Source: Roseococcus sp. SYP-B2431 (lineage in GTDB: Bacteria > Pseudomonadota > Alphaproteobacteria > Acetobacterales > Acetobacteraceae). From it: a DNA stretch of 52,904 nt. Under the pieces are notes generated by a model. That model was not told the DNA's origin, searched no databases, and worked only from the letters and a program-made list of their open reading frames with translations. This document shows, piece by piece, positions 1-8,535 of this stretch (position 1 is its first letter; each line of letters opens with the position of its first letter). Location: assembly GCF_004336745.1 (NCBI RefSeq), contig NZ_SJXD01000002.1:1-52904 (forward strand), given 5' to 3'. The position numbers and the translations under genes were made by a program.

Positions 1-303
1 GGCCGCGGCCGCCGGAGCGGGCGGAGGCGGCGGGGGCGGCGGCGGGGGGGCGGGCGGCTCCGGGCGCGCCGGCTCCTCCTCCGGCGGCTCCGGCGAGGGC
101 GGCGCCGGCACGTTCACCGGCGCGCGCGGGGCGGGCGTCTCGCCCTGCGCGGTCTCGGCGGGGGCGATGAACTCGACCTCCATCGCCTGCTCGCGCGGCT
201 CCTCGATCCTGCGTGGATCGAGGTCGAGCAGGAGCGCCCCCAGCACCAGCAGGTGCGCGGCCAGGGATGCGCCGACCCAGAGGCGGAAGCGCCCGTCTTC
301 CAT
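1..303 (-). CDS. tolA: TolA-like energy-transducing envelope protein, N-terminal part
   Basis: Only the first 101 codons are inside the window; the gene runs off the left edge. From an ATG at 303 it encodes a short cytoplasmic start, one hydrophobic segment at about residues 8-23 (WVGASLAAHLLVLGALLL), then an acidic stretch and a very proline- and alanine-rich region. This is the N-terminal anchor plus periplasmic linker of TolA/TonB-type proteins. It starts 3 bases after the tolR stop, so it is the last visible gene of ybgC-tolQ-tolR-tolA. TolA couples the TolQR proton-driven motor to TolB-Pal at the outer membrane. The receptor-binding C-terminal domain is not visible, so TonB-like identity cannot be excluded by sequence; the position strongly favours TolA. 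Confidence 0.8.
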   Translation of the reverse strand, partial: MEDGRFRLWVGASLAAHLLVLGALLLDLDPRRIEEPREQAMEVEFIAPAETAQGETPAPRAPVNVPAPPSPEPPEEEPARPEPPAPPPPPPPPPPAPAAAA

Positions 304-306
304 GGC

Positions 307-885
307 TCAGCGCGGCGCCGGGCCTCGCGACGGGGGGTTCGCGGCGGGTGCGGGGGCGCGCGGGGGAGCGCCAGAGGGACCGGTATTGGGACCGGTATTG
401 GGACCGGTATTGGGACCGGTATTGGGGGCAGCGGCCGGACGGGCTCCGGCGGGATTGGCCTGCTCGGCCAGCAGCGCGACACGGGTGAAGCCGCCGGCGC
501 TGATCGTGCCCATGACCTCCATGACGCGACCATAGGAGATGCCGCGGTCGCCGCGCACGAAGATGCGGCGCTCGGGCTGGCCAGGCTGCTGGGTCTGCGA
601 GATGGCCTGGAGCTGCTGCACGAGATTCTCCAACTGGACCTCCGTCTCCTGCAGGAAGATGCGGCCCTCGGGATTCACGCTGATGGTCAGCGGCTCCTGC
701 TCCTGGTTCAGCGGCTGGGCGGTCGTCTTGGGCAGGTCCACCGGCACGCCGGAGGTCATCATCGGCGCGGCCACCATGAAGATGATGAGCAGCACCAGCA
801 TGACATCCACCATCGGCGTCACGTTGATCTCGGCCATGGGTCGGTAGCGGGCGCCCACCCCCCTCTTCATCAGCGGCCCGGCCAT
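307..885 (-). CDS. tolR: TolR, ExbD/TolR family motor subunit with C-terminal tandem repeats
   Basis: 192 aa. A single transmembrane helix lies at about residues 20-42, with the conserved acidic residue in the MVDVMLVLLIIF motif that carries protons in the TolQ-TolR motor. A periplasmic ExbD domain follows to about residue 145. TolR proteins are usually near 140-150 aa; this one has an extra tail of about 45 residues rich in Pro, Ala and Gly with four consecutive PNTG units. It lies 6 bases after tolQ and 3 bases before tolA on the same strand. Role: inner-membrane complex that uses the proton gradient for envelope constriction and outer-membrane integrity. The identity is clear; the function of the tail is unknown. 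Confidence 0.95.
   Translation of the reverse strand: MAGPLMKRGVGARYRPMAEINVTPMVDVMLVLLIIFMVAAPMMTSGVPVDLPKTTAQPLNQEQEPLTISVNPEGRIFLQETEVQLENLVQQLQAISQTQQPGQPERRIFVRGDRGISYGRVMEVMGTISAGGFTRVALLAEQANPAGARPAAAPNTGPNTGPNTGPNTGPSGAPPRAPAPAANPPSRGPAPR
377..424. repeat. 12-bp tandem repeat x4 inside tolR
   Basis: Four exact, head-to-tail copies of a 12-base unit (ggaccggtattg on the plus strand) at 377-388, 389-400, 401-412 and 413-424. On the coding strand they encode repeated Pro-Asn-Thr-Gly. Because the unit is a multiple of three, gain or loss of copies would keep tolR in frame, so copy number may vary between strains. Confidence 0.97.
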
Positions 886-891
886 CGCGCG

Positions 892-1638
892 CTACTCCGC
901 CGCCGTCGGCGCGGCGGCGAGGCGCGCCTGCGCCGCGGCCTCGGTCTGGCGGGCCAGGATGGCGCCGAACTCGGAGGCGAAGCCCTCCAGCCGTCCGGCG
1001 AACTTGGCGAATTTGGACGACAGCATGTTGTAGATCAGCACCGCCGGGATGGCGGCCACGAGGCCCATCGCCGTGGCGAAGAGCGCCTCGGCAATGCCCG
1101 GCGCCACGACCGCCAGGTTGGTGTTCTGCATGCCGGCGATGGCGGTGAAGCTGTTCATGATGCCCCAGACCGTGCCGAAGAGGCCCACGAAGGGCGCCGC
1201 CGAGCCGGTGGAGGCCAGGAAGGTCATGCGCTTTTCCAGCCGCTCCATCTCGCGCTGGATGGTGACGGACATGGCCCGCTCCACCCGCTCGCGCGTGCCG
1301 GCCACCATGTAGGAGCCGGTGCCGGCCGCGGTGCTCGCGTGCCATTCGCGCATGCCGATGACGAAGACGGCGGCCATGGGATGCGCGGGATGCTCGCCCT
1401 GGGCGCGATAAAGCTCATCCAGGCTGCCGCCGCGCCAGAAGCGGTCCTCGAACTCGTCGGCCTCCTTGCGGGCGCGGGCGAGGCTCGTGAACTTCTCGAA
1501 GGCGATCGCCCAGACATAGACGCTGGCCAGGACCAGCAGGACCATCACCAGCTTCACGATCCAGTCGGCCTGCATGAACAGGCCGAGGAGCGAGAGGTCG
1601 TGGGCAGCCGCCAGCGGCGCGGTGGTGACGGAGTTCAA
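892..1638 (-). CDS. tolQ: TolQ, MotA/TolQ/ExbB proton channel protein
   Basis: 248 aa, the usual length for TolQ. Three hydrophobic segments are visible: residues about 27-47, then a pair in the second half beginning in STGSAAPFVGLFGTVWGIM and in GIAEALFATAMGLVAAIPAV. The last two carry the conserved Thr/Gly/Ala pattern of the MotA_ExbB domain that forms the proton path with TolR. It lies 14 bases downstream of ybgC and 6 bases upstream of tolR on the same strand, the classical tol-pal order. It acts in the inner membrane as the stator-like part of the Tol motor during cell division and outer-membrane maintenance. Confidence 0.95.
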   Translation of the reverse strand: MNSVTTAPLAAAHDLSLLGLFMQADWIVKLVMVLLVLASVYVWAIAFEKFTSLARARKEADEFEDRFWRGGSLDELYRAQGEHPAHPMAAVFVIGMREWHASTAAGTGSYMVAGTRERVERAMSVTIQREMERLEKRMTFLASTGSAAPFVGLFGTVWGIMNSFTAIAGMQNTNLAVVAPGIAEALFATAMGLVAAIPAVLIYNMLSSKFAKFAGRLEGFASEFGAILARQTEAAAQARLAAAPTAAE

Positions 1639-1652
1639 GGGGCTGGGCCTCC

Positions 1653-2135
1653 TCAGGTCGTTTCGGGCAGGGCGTTGCCGGGTTGGGCGTTGCCAGGCAA
1701 ATCGTTGCAGGCGGGGACGGTCCGGGCGCGCAGCGCGCCCAGCCAGGGTTCAGGCAGGCGACGCGGAGCGAGCGTCGCTCCATCCACGCAGGCGAGCGTC
1801 ACATCGAGCCATGCCAGCCTTTCCTCCCCCCGCCAGACCTCCTGCCGGAGCAGCAGGCTTGCGGAAGCGCGGCGGATTCGCGTGACCACCGTCACCTCGT
1901 CGTCGAGTCGCGCGGGGCGTGCATACTCCACCGTGGCGCGCCGCACCACCATGAAGCAGCCATGTAAGCGCTGCATGTCGGCATGGGGCAGGCCCATCTC
2001 CCGGAGCGATTCGGTGCGGGCGCGCTCGGCCCAGCGGAGATAGGAGGCGTGGTAGGCGACGCCGCCCGCATCCGTGTCCTCGTAATAGACGCGGATCGTC
2101 ATCCGATGGGCCGAATCGGTCACTCGATCCGTCAT
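1653..2135 (-). CDS. ybgC: YbgC-type acyl-CoA thioesterase (hotdog fold)
   Basis: 160 aa. The N-terminus has the 4-hydroxybenzoyl-CoA-thioesterase signature [19 protein letters not shown], with the catalytic Asp of the YEDTDAGG motif. The ATG at 2135 overlaps the ruvB stop (TGATG), which implies translational coupling to ruvB; a second in-frame ATG at 2102 would also retain the motif. YbgC hydrolyses short-chain or malonyl acyl-CoAs and is the conserved first gene of tol-pal clusters. The last 20 residues are not part of the fold and carry a short duplication (PGNAQ / PGNAL) from two similar 15-base units near 1670-1700. Family identity is firm; the natural substrate is not known from sequence. 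Confidence 0.93.
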   Translation of the reverse strand: MTDRVTDSAHRMTIRVYYEDTDAGGVAYHASYLRWAERARTESLREMGLPHADMQRLHGCFMVVRRATVEYARPARLDDEVTVVTRIRRASASLLLRQEVWRGEERLAWLDVTLACVDGATLAPRRLPEPWLGALRARTVPACNDLPGNAQPGNALPETT

Positions 2136-3166
2136 TGCGGCGGATCCAGCAGGTCGGGCTGGAGCTGGGTGCCGGCCGGCGGCGTCATCCCCAGGTGGCG
2201 CCAGCCGGGCTCGCCGAGCATGCGGCCCCGGGGCGTGCGCAGAACGAGACCTTCCTGGATGAGGAAGGGCTCCACGACGTCCTCCAGCGTGTCGCGGCTC
2301 TCCGACAGCGCCGCCGCCAGCGTCTCCACGCCCACCGGCCCGCCATTGTGGTGCTCGGCGATACGGCGGAGGTAGCGGCGGTCCATGGCGTCCAGGCCCC
2401 TGGCATCCACCTCCAGCCGGGCGAGCGAGGCATCGACCATGGCGCGGTCGGCCACCCGGCCCTCGACCACGCAGAAGTCGCGCACGCGGCGCAGCAGGCG
2501 GCCGGCGATGCGGGGGGTGCCGCGGCTGCGGTTGGCGATCTCGCGCGCGCCCTCCTCGGCCAGGGCGAAGCCCAGCTTCTCCGCGCCCCGCCGCACGATG
2601 CGGAACAGCTCCTCGGGCGTGTAGAGGTTCAGGCGCAGCGGGATGCCGAAGCGGTCGCGCAGCGGCGTGGAGAGCAGGCCCGAGCGCGTGGTGGCGCCCA
2701 CCAGCGTGAAGGGCGGCAGGTCGATCCGCACGGTCCGCGCGGCCGGGCCCTCGCCGATGATGAGGTCCAGCTGGAAATCCTCCATCGCCGGATAGAGCGT
2801 CTCCTCTATGGCGGGCTGAAGGCGGTGGATCTCGTCCACGAAGAGCACGTCGCGCGGCTGCAGGTTGGTGAGGATGGCCGCCAGATCGCCGGCGCGCTGG
2901 AGCACCGGGCCGGAGGTGGCGCGGAAGCCAACCCCCATTTCGCGCGCCACGATCTGCGCCAGCGTCGTCTTGCCCAGGCCCGGCGGGCCGTGCAGCAGGA
3001 CGTGATCGAGCGCCTCGCCGCGCGCCGAGGCGGCCTGGATGAAGACCGAGAGGTTTTCCCGGAGCAGCTTCTGGCCCGTGAACTCGGAGAGGAGCTGCGG
3101 GCGCAGCGAGGCCTCGCCCAGATCCTCCTCCTGCCGCGCGCCGCTGGTGATGCGGTCGGCGCTCAT
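2132..3166 (-). CDS. ruvB: Holliday junction branch migration ATPase RuvB
   Basis: About 344 aa. Walker A is [12 protein letters not shown], Walker B is FVDEIHRL, and a sensor motif [10 protein letters not shown] follows; the C-terminal winged-helix domain ends the protein. RuvB is the hexameric motor that, with RuvA, drives branch migration of Holliday junctions before RuvC cleavage. The start is uncertain: ATG at 3166 (MSADRITSG) is typical of the family, but a GTG at 3175 in the same frame lies a good distance from a GGAGAG sequence. That GGAGAG lies inside the repeat at 3171-3226, so the repeat may supply the initiation signal. The gene follows ruvA by about 110 bases filled by two repeat copies. 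Confidence 0.95.
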   Translation of the reverse strand: MSADRITSGARQEEDLGEASLRPQLLSEFTGQKLLRENLSVFIQAASARGEALDHVLLHGPPGLGKTTLAQIVAREMGVGFRATSGPVLQRAGDLAAILTNLQPRDVLFVDEIHRLQPAIEETLYPAMEDFQLDLIIGEGPAARTVRIDLPPFTLVGATTRSGLLSTPLRDRFGIPLRLNLYTPEELFRIVRRGAEKLGFALAEEGAREIANRSRGTPRIAGRLLRRVRDFCVVEGRVADRAMVDASLARLEVDARGLDAMDRRYLRRIAEHHNGGPVGVETLAAALSESRDTLEDVVEPFLIQEGLVLRTPRGRMLGEPGWRHLGMTPPAGTQLQPDLLDPPQ

Positions 3167-3170
3167 CTGT

Positions 3171-3226
3171 GCCACCGATTCAGCTCTCCGGCGCCATCGC
3201 GCCTCCGACCATCGGGGGCGGTCATC
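3171..3226. repeat. ruv intergenic hairpin repeat, copy 1
   Basis: 56 bases, repeated exactly at 3230-3285 and present in inverted orientation with 5 mismatches in 51 bases at 3901-3951. It contains an inner inverted repeat (ggcgc-4-gcgcc) nested in an outer pair (ccgat/atcgg), so the transcript can fold into a stem. It sits between ruvA and ruvB. Confidence 0.93.
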
Positions 3227-3229
3227 CGC

Positions 3230-3285
3230 GCCACCGATTCAGCTCTCCGGCGCCATCGCGCCTCCGACCATCGGGGGCGGTCATC
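3230..3285. repeat. ruv intergenic hairpin repeat, copy 2
   Basis: Exact direct repeat of 3171-3226 with a 59-base period. It ends next to the ruvA stop codon (3281-3283 lie inside it), so the 3' end of ruvA is formed by repeat sequence. Confidence 0.93.
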
Positions 3286-3898
3286 GCACCGACTCCCGCA
3301 GCGCGGCCGTGATCAGCGCGTTCAGGCCCGCGCCCTCCCCCAGGCTGGCCTTGGCCCGCGACACCGCGCGCTCCGCCTCGGGCCGCTTCAGGCCGAGATT
3401 GAGCAGCGCGCTGACCGCATCGGCCTCGGGCGTCTCGGGCGGCGGGGGCGTCGTGAGCGCGCCGCTGCCGTCGGCTTCCGGCGTTGCGCGGCCCACCGCC
3501 CATTTCTGCATCGCCGGCTCGTCGATGATGCGGTTGGCGGTGGCCGCGCCGAGGCCCTTCACCTCGGAGAGCCGCTTGCGCTCCTTGGCCGCGATGGCGG
3601 CCGCCAGCTGGTCCGGCGCGAGGCCCGACAGCACGAGCAGCGCCTTTTGCGGCCCGACCGTCTTCACCTCGATCAGCGCGCGGAAGGCCTCGCGCTCGCT
3701 GGCATCGAGGAAGCCGTAGAGGGTGATGGCGTCCTGGCTGACGCGCGTCTCGACCAGCAGCTTCTGGCTCCCGTCCTTCGCCGTCAGCCGGTCCAGTGTC
3801 TTGCGGCTGCACGCGACCAGGTAGCCGACGCCGTTCACGTCCAGCACGCAGGCACCGTCCTGCGTCGATTCCACGAGGCCCCGCAGGCTGCCGATCAC
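3281..3898 (-). CDS. ruvA: Holliday junction DNA-binding protein RuvA
   Basis: 205 aa, the family length. The N-terminal OB domain begins IGSLRG and contains DVNGVGYLV. Two helix-hairpin-helix regions follow (VKTVGPQKALLVLSGL and VKGLGAATANRII), then a flexible Pro-rich linker and a C-terminal RuvB-contacting domain (AVSALLNLGLKRPEAERAV). The second hairpin lacks the common KKTAERL run, but the glycine pattern is kept. The start is GTG at 3898, preceded closely by GGAGGCGG that belongs to the inverted repeat copy at 3901-3951. RuvA binds the four-way junction as a tetramer and loads RuvB. The gene order ruvC-ruvA-ruvB is standard. Confidence 0.94.
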   Translation of the reverse strand: MIGSLRGLVESTQDGACVLDVNGVGYLVACSRKTLDRLTAKDGSQKLLVETRVSQDAITLYGFLDASEREAFRALIEVKTVGPQKALLVLSGLAPDQLAAAIAAKERKRLSEVKGLGAATANRIIDEPAMQKWAVGRATPEADGSGALTTPPPPETPEADAVSALLNLGLKRPEAERAVSRAKASLGEGAGLNALITAALRESVR

Positions 3899-3900
3899 GC

Positions 3901-3951
3901 CCGCCTCCGATGGCCGGAGGCGCGAAGGCGCCGGAGGGCTGAATCGGCGGC
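3901..3951. repeat. ruv intergenic hairpin repeat, copy 3 (inverted)
   Basis: The reverse complement of this stretch matches the 3171 and 3230 copies at 46 of 51 positions. It fills the ruvC-ruvA gap and contains the GGAGG that can act as ribosome-binding site for the ruvA GTG start. The inner stem is kept although its loop changed from catc to cttc. Confidence 0.92.
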
Positions 3952-3953
3952 CG

Positions 3954-4469
3954 TCATGCCGGTATCAGCCGGGCGAGCATGTTCTTCGTGCCGCGGTGAT
4001 GCGCGTGGCAGATCGCGATCGCCAGCGCGTCCGCCGCATCCGCGCGCTTCAGCACGGCGCCGGGCAGCAGGCGCCTCACCATGTCCTGCACCTGGATCTT
4101 GTCCGCATGCCCGGTGCCGACGACGGCCCGCTTCACCTCCATCGCCTGATATTCCGCGACGGGAAGCCCGGCGAGCGCCGGCACCAGCAGCGCCACGCCG
4201 CGCGCCTGGCCCAGCTTGAGCGCGGCTGCCGGATTCTTGTTCACATAGGTGTGCTCGACCGCCGCCTCGTCCGGCGTCCATTCGCCGATGAGATGCGACA
4301 GCCCGTTGTGGATCTGCACCAGCCGATGCGCGAGCTCGTCGCCGGCCGAGGTGCTGATGGCCCCCGCCGCGATGTAGCGCAGGTGCGAGCCCGCGCTCTC
4401 GATCAGCCCCCAGCCCGTATGGGTCAGGCCAGGGTCGATCCCCAGAACGCGGACGCCGCCGGGGGCCAA
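3954..4469 (-). CDS. ruvC: Crossover junction endodeoxyribonuclease RuvC
   Basis: 171 aa. The RNase H-like fold is marked by [12 protein letters not shown] with the first catalytic Asp near residue 12, [10 protein letters not shown] with a catalytic Glu, and [15 protein letters not shown] with the two distal acidic residues. RuvC resolves Holliday junctions by paired nicks once RuvAB has moved the branch point. It begins 1 base after the yebC stop and is followed by the repeat-filled gap and ruvA. All four acidic catalytic positions appear intact. Confidence 0.96.
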   Translation of the reverse strand: MAPGGVRVLGIDPGLTHTGWGLIESAGSHLRYIAAGAISTSAGDELAHRLVQIHNGLSHLIGEWTPDEAAVEHTYVNKNPAAALKLGQARGVALLVPALAGLPVAEYQAMEVKRAVVGTGHADKIQVQDMVRRLLPGAVLKRADAADALAIAICHAHHRGTKNMLARLIPA

Positions 4470-4470
4470 C

Positions 4471-5214
4471 TCAGCCCGAAAGCTTCGCCAGCACGGCGTC
4501 GCTCACCTCGAAATTGGCGTAGACCTGCTGCACGTCGTCATGGTCGTCGACCAGGTCGATGAACTTCAGGACGGCGGCGGCGCCCTCCTCGTCCAGCTCG
4601 ACGGTCATGTTCGGCTTCCACTCCAGCCGCGCGCCCTGGGCCTCGCCGAAGCGGGCCTCCAGGGCGTCGCGCACCGTGTTGAGGTCCTCCGGCGCGGTCA
4701 GGATCTCATGGCCTTCCGCCGTGCTGGCGACATCCTGGGCACCGGCCTCGATCGCCGCCTCCAGCATGGTGTCCGCATCGGCCACGTCGGCGGCGAAGCG
4801 CACGGCGCCGACGCGGTCGAACTGGAAGGCCACCGTCTCGCCCATCGCGCCGCCATGCTTGCTGAACATGGAGCGCAGGTCGCTGGCCGTGCGGTTGCGG
4901 TTGTCGGTCAGCGCCTCGACGATCAGGGCGACGCCCGCCGGGCCGCGGCCCTCGTAGCGGACCTCGACATAATCCTCGCCGGAGCCCGCGCCGGAGGCCT
5001 TCTTGATGGCGCGGTCCACCGCGTCCTTGGTCATATTGGCCAGCCGGGCCGCGACCAGGGCCGCGCGCAGGCGGGGATTATGGGCCGGATCGGGCAGGCC
5101 GGCCTTGGCCGCCACCGTGATCTCGCGCCCGATCCGGGCGAAGGCCCGGGCGCGCTTGGCGTCCTGCCCGCCCTTGCGGTGCATGATGTTCTTGAACTGC
5201 GAATGCCCAGCCAT
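4471..5214 (-). CDS. yebC: YebC/PmpR family protein
   Basis: 247 aa from the ATG at 5214, chosen because the family begins [19 protein letters not shown]; longer upstream readings have no family match. Conserved YebC features continue through [23 protein letters not shown] and [12 protein letters not shown] near the C-terminus. YebC proteins were described as transcriptional regulators and also act on translation of proline-rich stretches. The position directly upstream of ruvC is very common. It is divergent from the flavoprotein gene at 5276, with a 61-base shared control region. Confidence 0.95.
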   Translation of the reverse strand: MAGHSQFKNIMHRKGGQDAKRARAFARIGREITVAAKAGLPDPAHNPRLRAALVAARLANMTKDAVDRAIKKASGAGSGEDYVEVRYEGRGPAGVALIVEALTDNRNRTASDLRSMFSKHGGAMGETVAFQFDRVGAVRFAADVADADTMLEAAIEAGAQDVASTAEGHEILTAPEDLNTVRDALEARFGEAQGARLEWKPNMTVELDEEGAAAVLKFIDLVDDHDDVQQVYANFEVSDAVLAKLSG

Positions 5215-5275
5215 GGCTTCTTCAGAGATTGGTTGAAGTTTTTCCATATAGCGCCCGGCCGAGAGTTTCGCCACC

Positions 5276-5932
5276 ATGGGGCGCATGGACACGCATGCCC
5301 CCCTGGGTGACGCCGCGGTCGCCGACCGCCACGCCGTCACGACCCTCGAGGCCCTGGAGGCCATCTACGGCCACGCCTCCGAGCTCGCGGCCAACAAATC
5401 CACGGACCGGCTCGATCCGGTGACGCTGGCCTTCATCGCCGCCAGCCCGTTTGTCCTGCTGGGCACGCAGGGGCGGAAGGGCAACCACATCACCCCGCGC
5501 GGCGACGCGCCCGGCTTCGTGGTGGCGCTGGACGAGAAGCGGCTGGCGGTCCCGGACCGGAAGGGCAACAACCGCCTCGACGGCTATCGCGACATCCTCG
5601 AGGACAACCGGGTCTCGCTCCTTTTCCTGGTGCCTGGGATGGGCGAGACGATGCGCGTGCACGGCACGGCTACCATCTCGACCGACCCCGGGCTGCGCGC
5701 GCGCTGCATGGCGCAGGAGAAGGTGCCGGCCACCGTGCTGATCGTGGAGGTCCGCGAGATCTTCATGCAATGCGCCAAGGCGATCATGCGCTCCGATCTA
5801 TGGGACGGGCGGAAGAAGGCGCCGGGCGTGCCGAGCATGGGCGCGCTGCTGCTGGCCCATAAGAAGAACGGGATGGACCCGGCCGCCTATGACGCGGCGG
5901 CCGAGGAGCGGCTGCGCGCCAATATGTACTGA
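5276..5932 (+). CDS. Pyridoxamine 5'-phosphate oxidase family FMN-binding protein
   Basis: 218 aa. The sequence has the PPOX split-barrel pattern: [25 protein letters not shown], then [28 protein letters not shown], and a C-terminal block with [14 protein letters not shown]. This arrangement fits the MSMEG_1061-type flavin-dependent PPOX subfamily, usually of unknown substrate, rather than PdxH. There are ATGs at 5276 and 5285 in frame; either is possible. It is transcribed away from yebC and ends 26 bases before the convergent methyltransferase gene. Role: probably FMN or F420-type redox protein; the substrate is not readable from sequence. Confidence 0.85.
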   Translation: MGRMDTHAPLGDAAVADRHAVTTLEALEAIYGHASELAANKSTDRLDPVTLAFIAASPFVLLGTQGRKGNHITPRGDAPGFVVALDEKRLAVPDRKGNNRLDGYRDILEDNRVSLLFLVPGMGETMRVHGTATISTDPGLRARCMAQEKVPATVLIVEVREIFMQCAKAIMRSDLWDGRKKAPGVPSMGALLLAHKKNGMDPAAYDAAAEERLRANMY

Positions 5933-5958
5933 GAGCCCCGGGCCTTCACACCTCGCCC

Positions 5959-6747
5959 TCACACCTCGCCCGTCACCATCCGCGCCGTCGCGACGAAGCT
6001 GCGCGGGCCATCCACCCCCCAGGCACGACGCAGCGCGCCCTCCAGCCGCGACCGCGCCGGCGGCTCCAGCCCGGTCGCGAAGGCGCCGACGATGCCCTGA
6101 CCCCGCAGCCAGGGCTCCCACCAGTCCTCGAACCCGGAGAATTCCTGACGGATCGAGATGTCCCGCTCCCGCGCGTTCCGGATGCCCGCCGCCTCGAAGA
6201 GCGCGCCCAGCCGGCCCGGCGTGCCGATCGGGTCGGCCCAGTGCTTGTCGCGCCATTCGGCGCCCTCGCGCAGCACGACGGCCGCCGTGTCCGCGAAGAG
6301 CCGCAGGAAGGGAAAGCCCCCGGCGAAGTCCCACATGGCCGTGGCGACGACCCCGCCCGGCCGCGTGACCCGCGCCATCTCGCGGACCGCCTTCAGCGGA
6401 TCGGGCACGAAGGCGAGGACGAGCAGGGCCAGCGCCGCGTCCTGCGAGCCGGTCGGCAGCGGCAGGGACAGGATGTCGCCGCGCTCGAACCGCGCCTGCG
6501 GCAAAGCGACGCGGGCCGCCTCGACATAGGCCTGGCCGAGATCGACCCCCGTGACCTTGGCGCCCGGGTCGCGCTCCAGCAGGGCGGCGCTCAGCGCGCC
6601 GGTGCCGCAGCCGGCGTCCAGCACGCGCTGGTCCGGGGCCAGGGCCAGGGCGTCCAGGAAGGGCTCCGCCAGCAGGCGGCTCCAGCGCCCCATGCTCCGC
6701 TCATAGGCGCGGGCGTCCGTCGCGACGTAGTCCATCGTGGTGCTCAT
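5959..6747 (-). CDS. Class I SAM-dependent methyltransferase
   Basis: 262 aa from the ATG at 6747 (MSTTMDYVATDA). The SAM-binding motif I is VLDAGCGTGALSAAL at about residues 42-56, followed by VTGVDLGQAYVEAA and the post-motif ALALLVLAFVPDP. The fold is the UbiE/Methyltransf_11 type; no substrate-specific domain is visible. The start overlaps the stop of the upstream ATC-hydrolase-like gene by four bases (ATGA), so the two are co-translated. Downstream it converges on the PPOX gene. The linkage suggests that both enzymes act on the same small molecule, but this is only an inference. Confidence 0.88.
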   Translation of the reverse strand: MSTTMDYVATDARAYERSMGRWSRLLAEPFLDALALAPDQRVLDAGCGTGALSAALLERDPGAKVTGVDLGQAYVEAARVALPQARFERGDILSLPLPTGSQDAALALLVLAFVPDPLKAVREMARVTRPGGVVATAMWDFAGGFPFLRLFADTAAVVLREGAEWRDKHWADPIGTPGRLGALFEAAGIRNARERDISIRQEFSGFEDWWEPWLRGQGIVGAFATGLEPPARSRLEGALRRAWGVDGPRSFVATARMVTGEV

Positions 6748-7202
6748 GGCGCCCGCGTATACCGGAAGTTGCAATGGGTGGAACCGGACATGATGGTCTG
6801 CGTGCGCTCCAGCTTCATCCGCGGATCGTAGCCCTCGCAGAAGGCCCCGTCGCGGTTGCAGGAGAGCACGGCGCCCAGCTTGCCCAGCCCCATCTCGCGA
6901 TAGCTCTCGGCATAGCGGCAGCGGGTGACGTTGAAGTCGAAGTGTTCTTCGTCCTCGCGCAGCACCTCGATGCGCAGCGCATCGTCGAGCTTCCAGCGCT
7001 CCATGAGCTCGGCGAAATGCGCGATGCTGGGCTCCGGCGCCTCCCGGGCCATGGTGGCGCCGGTCTGCCGCGCGAGCTTCACGACGGCGCTGGTGAGGAT
7101 GGCCGTGGCCTGCTCCTCGCCGAGCGCGGCCGCCATCTCCTCGTAGATGCCCTTGGCGAAGGCCGCCTCGATGCGGCGCTGCTCGAGGATGGACACGGTC
7201 AT
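6744..7202 (-). CDS. L-2-amino-thiazoline-4-carboxylic acid hydrolase family protein
   Basis: 152 aa. The pattern FDFNVTRCRYAESYREMGLG, then AVLSCNRDGAFCEGYDP and a C-terminal SGSTHCNFRY, matches the ATC hydrolase family, which includes the enzyme that opens a thiazoline ring in bacterial L-cysteine formation from DL-ATC. Conserved cysteines and the final CNFRY motif are present. Many members are annotated only by this domain and have other, unknown substrates. It is the first gene of a two-gene unit with the methyltransferase. Confidence 0.8.
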   Translation of the reverse strand: MTVSILEQRRIEAAFAKGIYEEMAAALGEEQATAILTSAVVKLARQTGATMAREAPEPSIAHFAELMERWKLDDALRIEVLREDEEHFDFNVTRCRYAESYREMGLGKLGAVLSCNRDGAFCEGYDPRMKLERTQTIMSGSTHCNFRYTRAP

Positions 7203-7278
7203 GGCGAGGCTCCTGGAATCGGCCGCGTCACGCTAGCCTCGCCGGCCACCGCAACTCCAGCCCTGGGCGGCCCGGCCG

Positions 7279-8481
7279 TCACGCCGCCTTCCCCCGCGGC
7301 AGCCAGCGATAGCCCGCGATCCCGATCACGAGCGAGGAGCCGAGCAGCAGGAAGCCGACGCGGTACCCCGCCTCGCCCACGCCCACCAGCGCCACCGCCC
7401 CGCCCACGACCGCCGGCAGCAGCGCCGAGCCGAGCACCTGCCCCAGATTCACCGTCGTGATGCCGCGCCCGACCATGTGCTCGGGGAAGAGCGCGCGGCC
7501 CTGCGCCACCAGGATGATCGAATAGGTGGAGAAGAAGCAGCACACCATCATGAGGCCGACCGCCGTCCACAGCGGGATGCCGGGCCAGAGCGCCAGCGTG
7601 GTCATGCTGAGGATGACGATGACCGCGGAGGTGATCACCGCCGGCTCCCGCCCCAGATGGCGTTCCAGGAAGGGCAGCGAGAGCTGCCCGCAGGGCACCG
7701 TCAGCCCCATGGCCAGCAGCACGGCGCCGCGCCCGCCGGCGTCCAGCCCGTGCACGTCGTAGAGATAGGGCCCCGCCCAGAGGGTCAGCAGCGTCGCCAT
7801 CACCGCATAGGCGAAGCAGTGCATGGACAGGATCCGCATCAGGCCCGGCGTCCTCCAGACGAGGAACTGGCCGGCCAGCACCTCGCGCAGGGTCTCCTTC
7901 TTCGCCTCGCGCAGGGCCATCCCCGGCGGCGCATCCGCCGCCCAGCGCCACCACGCCGCGCCGACCGCGACCGTCAGCACGGCCGAGACCAGATAGGCGC
8001 CCCGCCAGCCGACCAGCCCGGAGGCCAGCGCCAGCGGTGCGCCGGCCGTCAGCACGCCCACCTGGCTCCAGGCGAAGATGCCGCTCATCGCCTTGGTGAG
8101 GCCGGGGCCGGCATGCCATCGTCCGGCCAGCACCACCGCCGCCATGAAGCTCGCCGCGCAGCCGAGGCCGAGCACGAAGCGCGCGGCGAGGAACTGCGCG
8201 CCGTCCTGCGCCAGGGCCTGGCCCACCGAGCCGATCACCGCCAGCGCCGTGAGCCAGGTCACGAGGCGGCGCGGCCCCATGCGGTCCAGCCCCACGCCCA
8301 CCGGCAGCTGCGCCACCAGCAGGGCCAGGAAGAAGGCGGTGTTGGCGGAGCCGAGCGCCGCCGGGCCGAGCTGCAGCTCCGCCGCCAGCTCGGGCGCCAC
8401 GACGCCCACCGCCGCGCGATGGAACTGGGAGACGGCCGTCATGGCGGACATCGCCGCGCCGACGCGAACGACGGGGGTCAT
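7279..8481 (-). CDS. MFS transporter
   Basis: 400 aa from ATG at 8481 (MTPVVRVGAAMSA). About twelve hydrophobic segments are visible, with the MFS signature between helices 2 and 3 (GVGLDRMGPRRLVT). It resembles the second MFS protein at 10329 in style (PVG-LD-x-x-G-x-RR motif and a DAPPG segment in the central loop), so the two may be diverged paralogues. The upstream gap towards the ArsR gene is occupied by the 103-bp dispersed element at 8536-8638. Substrate unknown; the nearby ArsR-type regulator is a candidate controller. Confidence 0.88.
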   Translation of the reverse strand: MTPVVRVGAAMSAMTAVSQFHRAAVGVVAPELAAELQLGPAALGSANTAFFLALLVAQLPVGVGLDRMGPRRLVTWLTALAVIGSVGQALAQDGAQFLAARFVLGLGCAASFMAAVVLAGRWHAGPGLTKAMSGIFAWSQVGVLTAGAPLALASGLVGWRGAYLVSAVLTVAVGAAWWRWAADAPPGMALREAKKETLREVLAGQFLVWRTPGLMRILSMHCFAYAVMATLLTLWAGPYLYDVHGLDAGGRGAVLLAMGLTVPCGQLSLPFLERHLGREPAVITSAVIVILSMTTLALWPGIPLWTAVGLMMVCCFFSTYSIILVAQGRALFPEHMVGRGITTVNLGQVLGSALLPAVVGGAVALVGVGEAGYRVGFLLLGSSLVIGIAGYRWLPRGKAA

Positions 8482-8535
8482 GCGGCCGCGAGCAGGGCAC
8501 GCACTCCTGGGGCCAGCGCATCTGCGGAGATTTTC

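Noticed and set aside
377-424. Short tandem repeat considered as a CRISPR-like array
   Set aside because: Units are contiguous without spacers and lie in tolR; no cas genes in the window.
2135-4219. Plus-strand open frame opposite ruvB, ruvA and ruvC
   Set aside because: Shadow of the minus-strand ruv genes; composition only.
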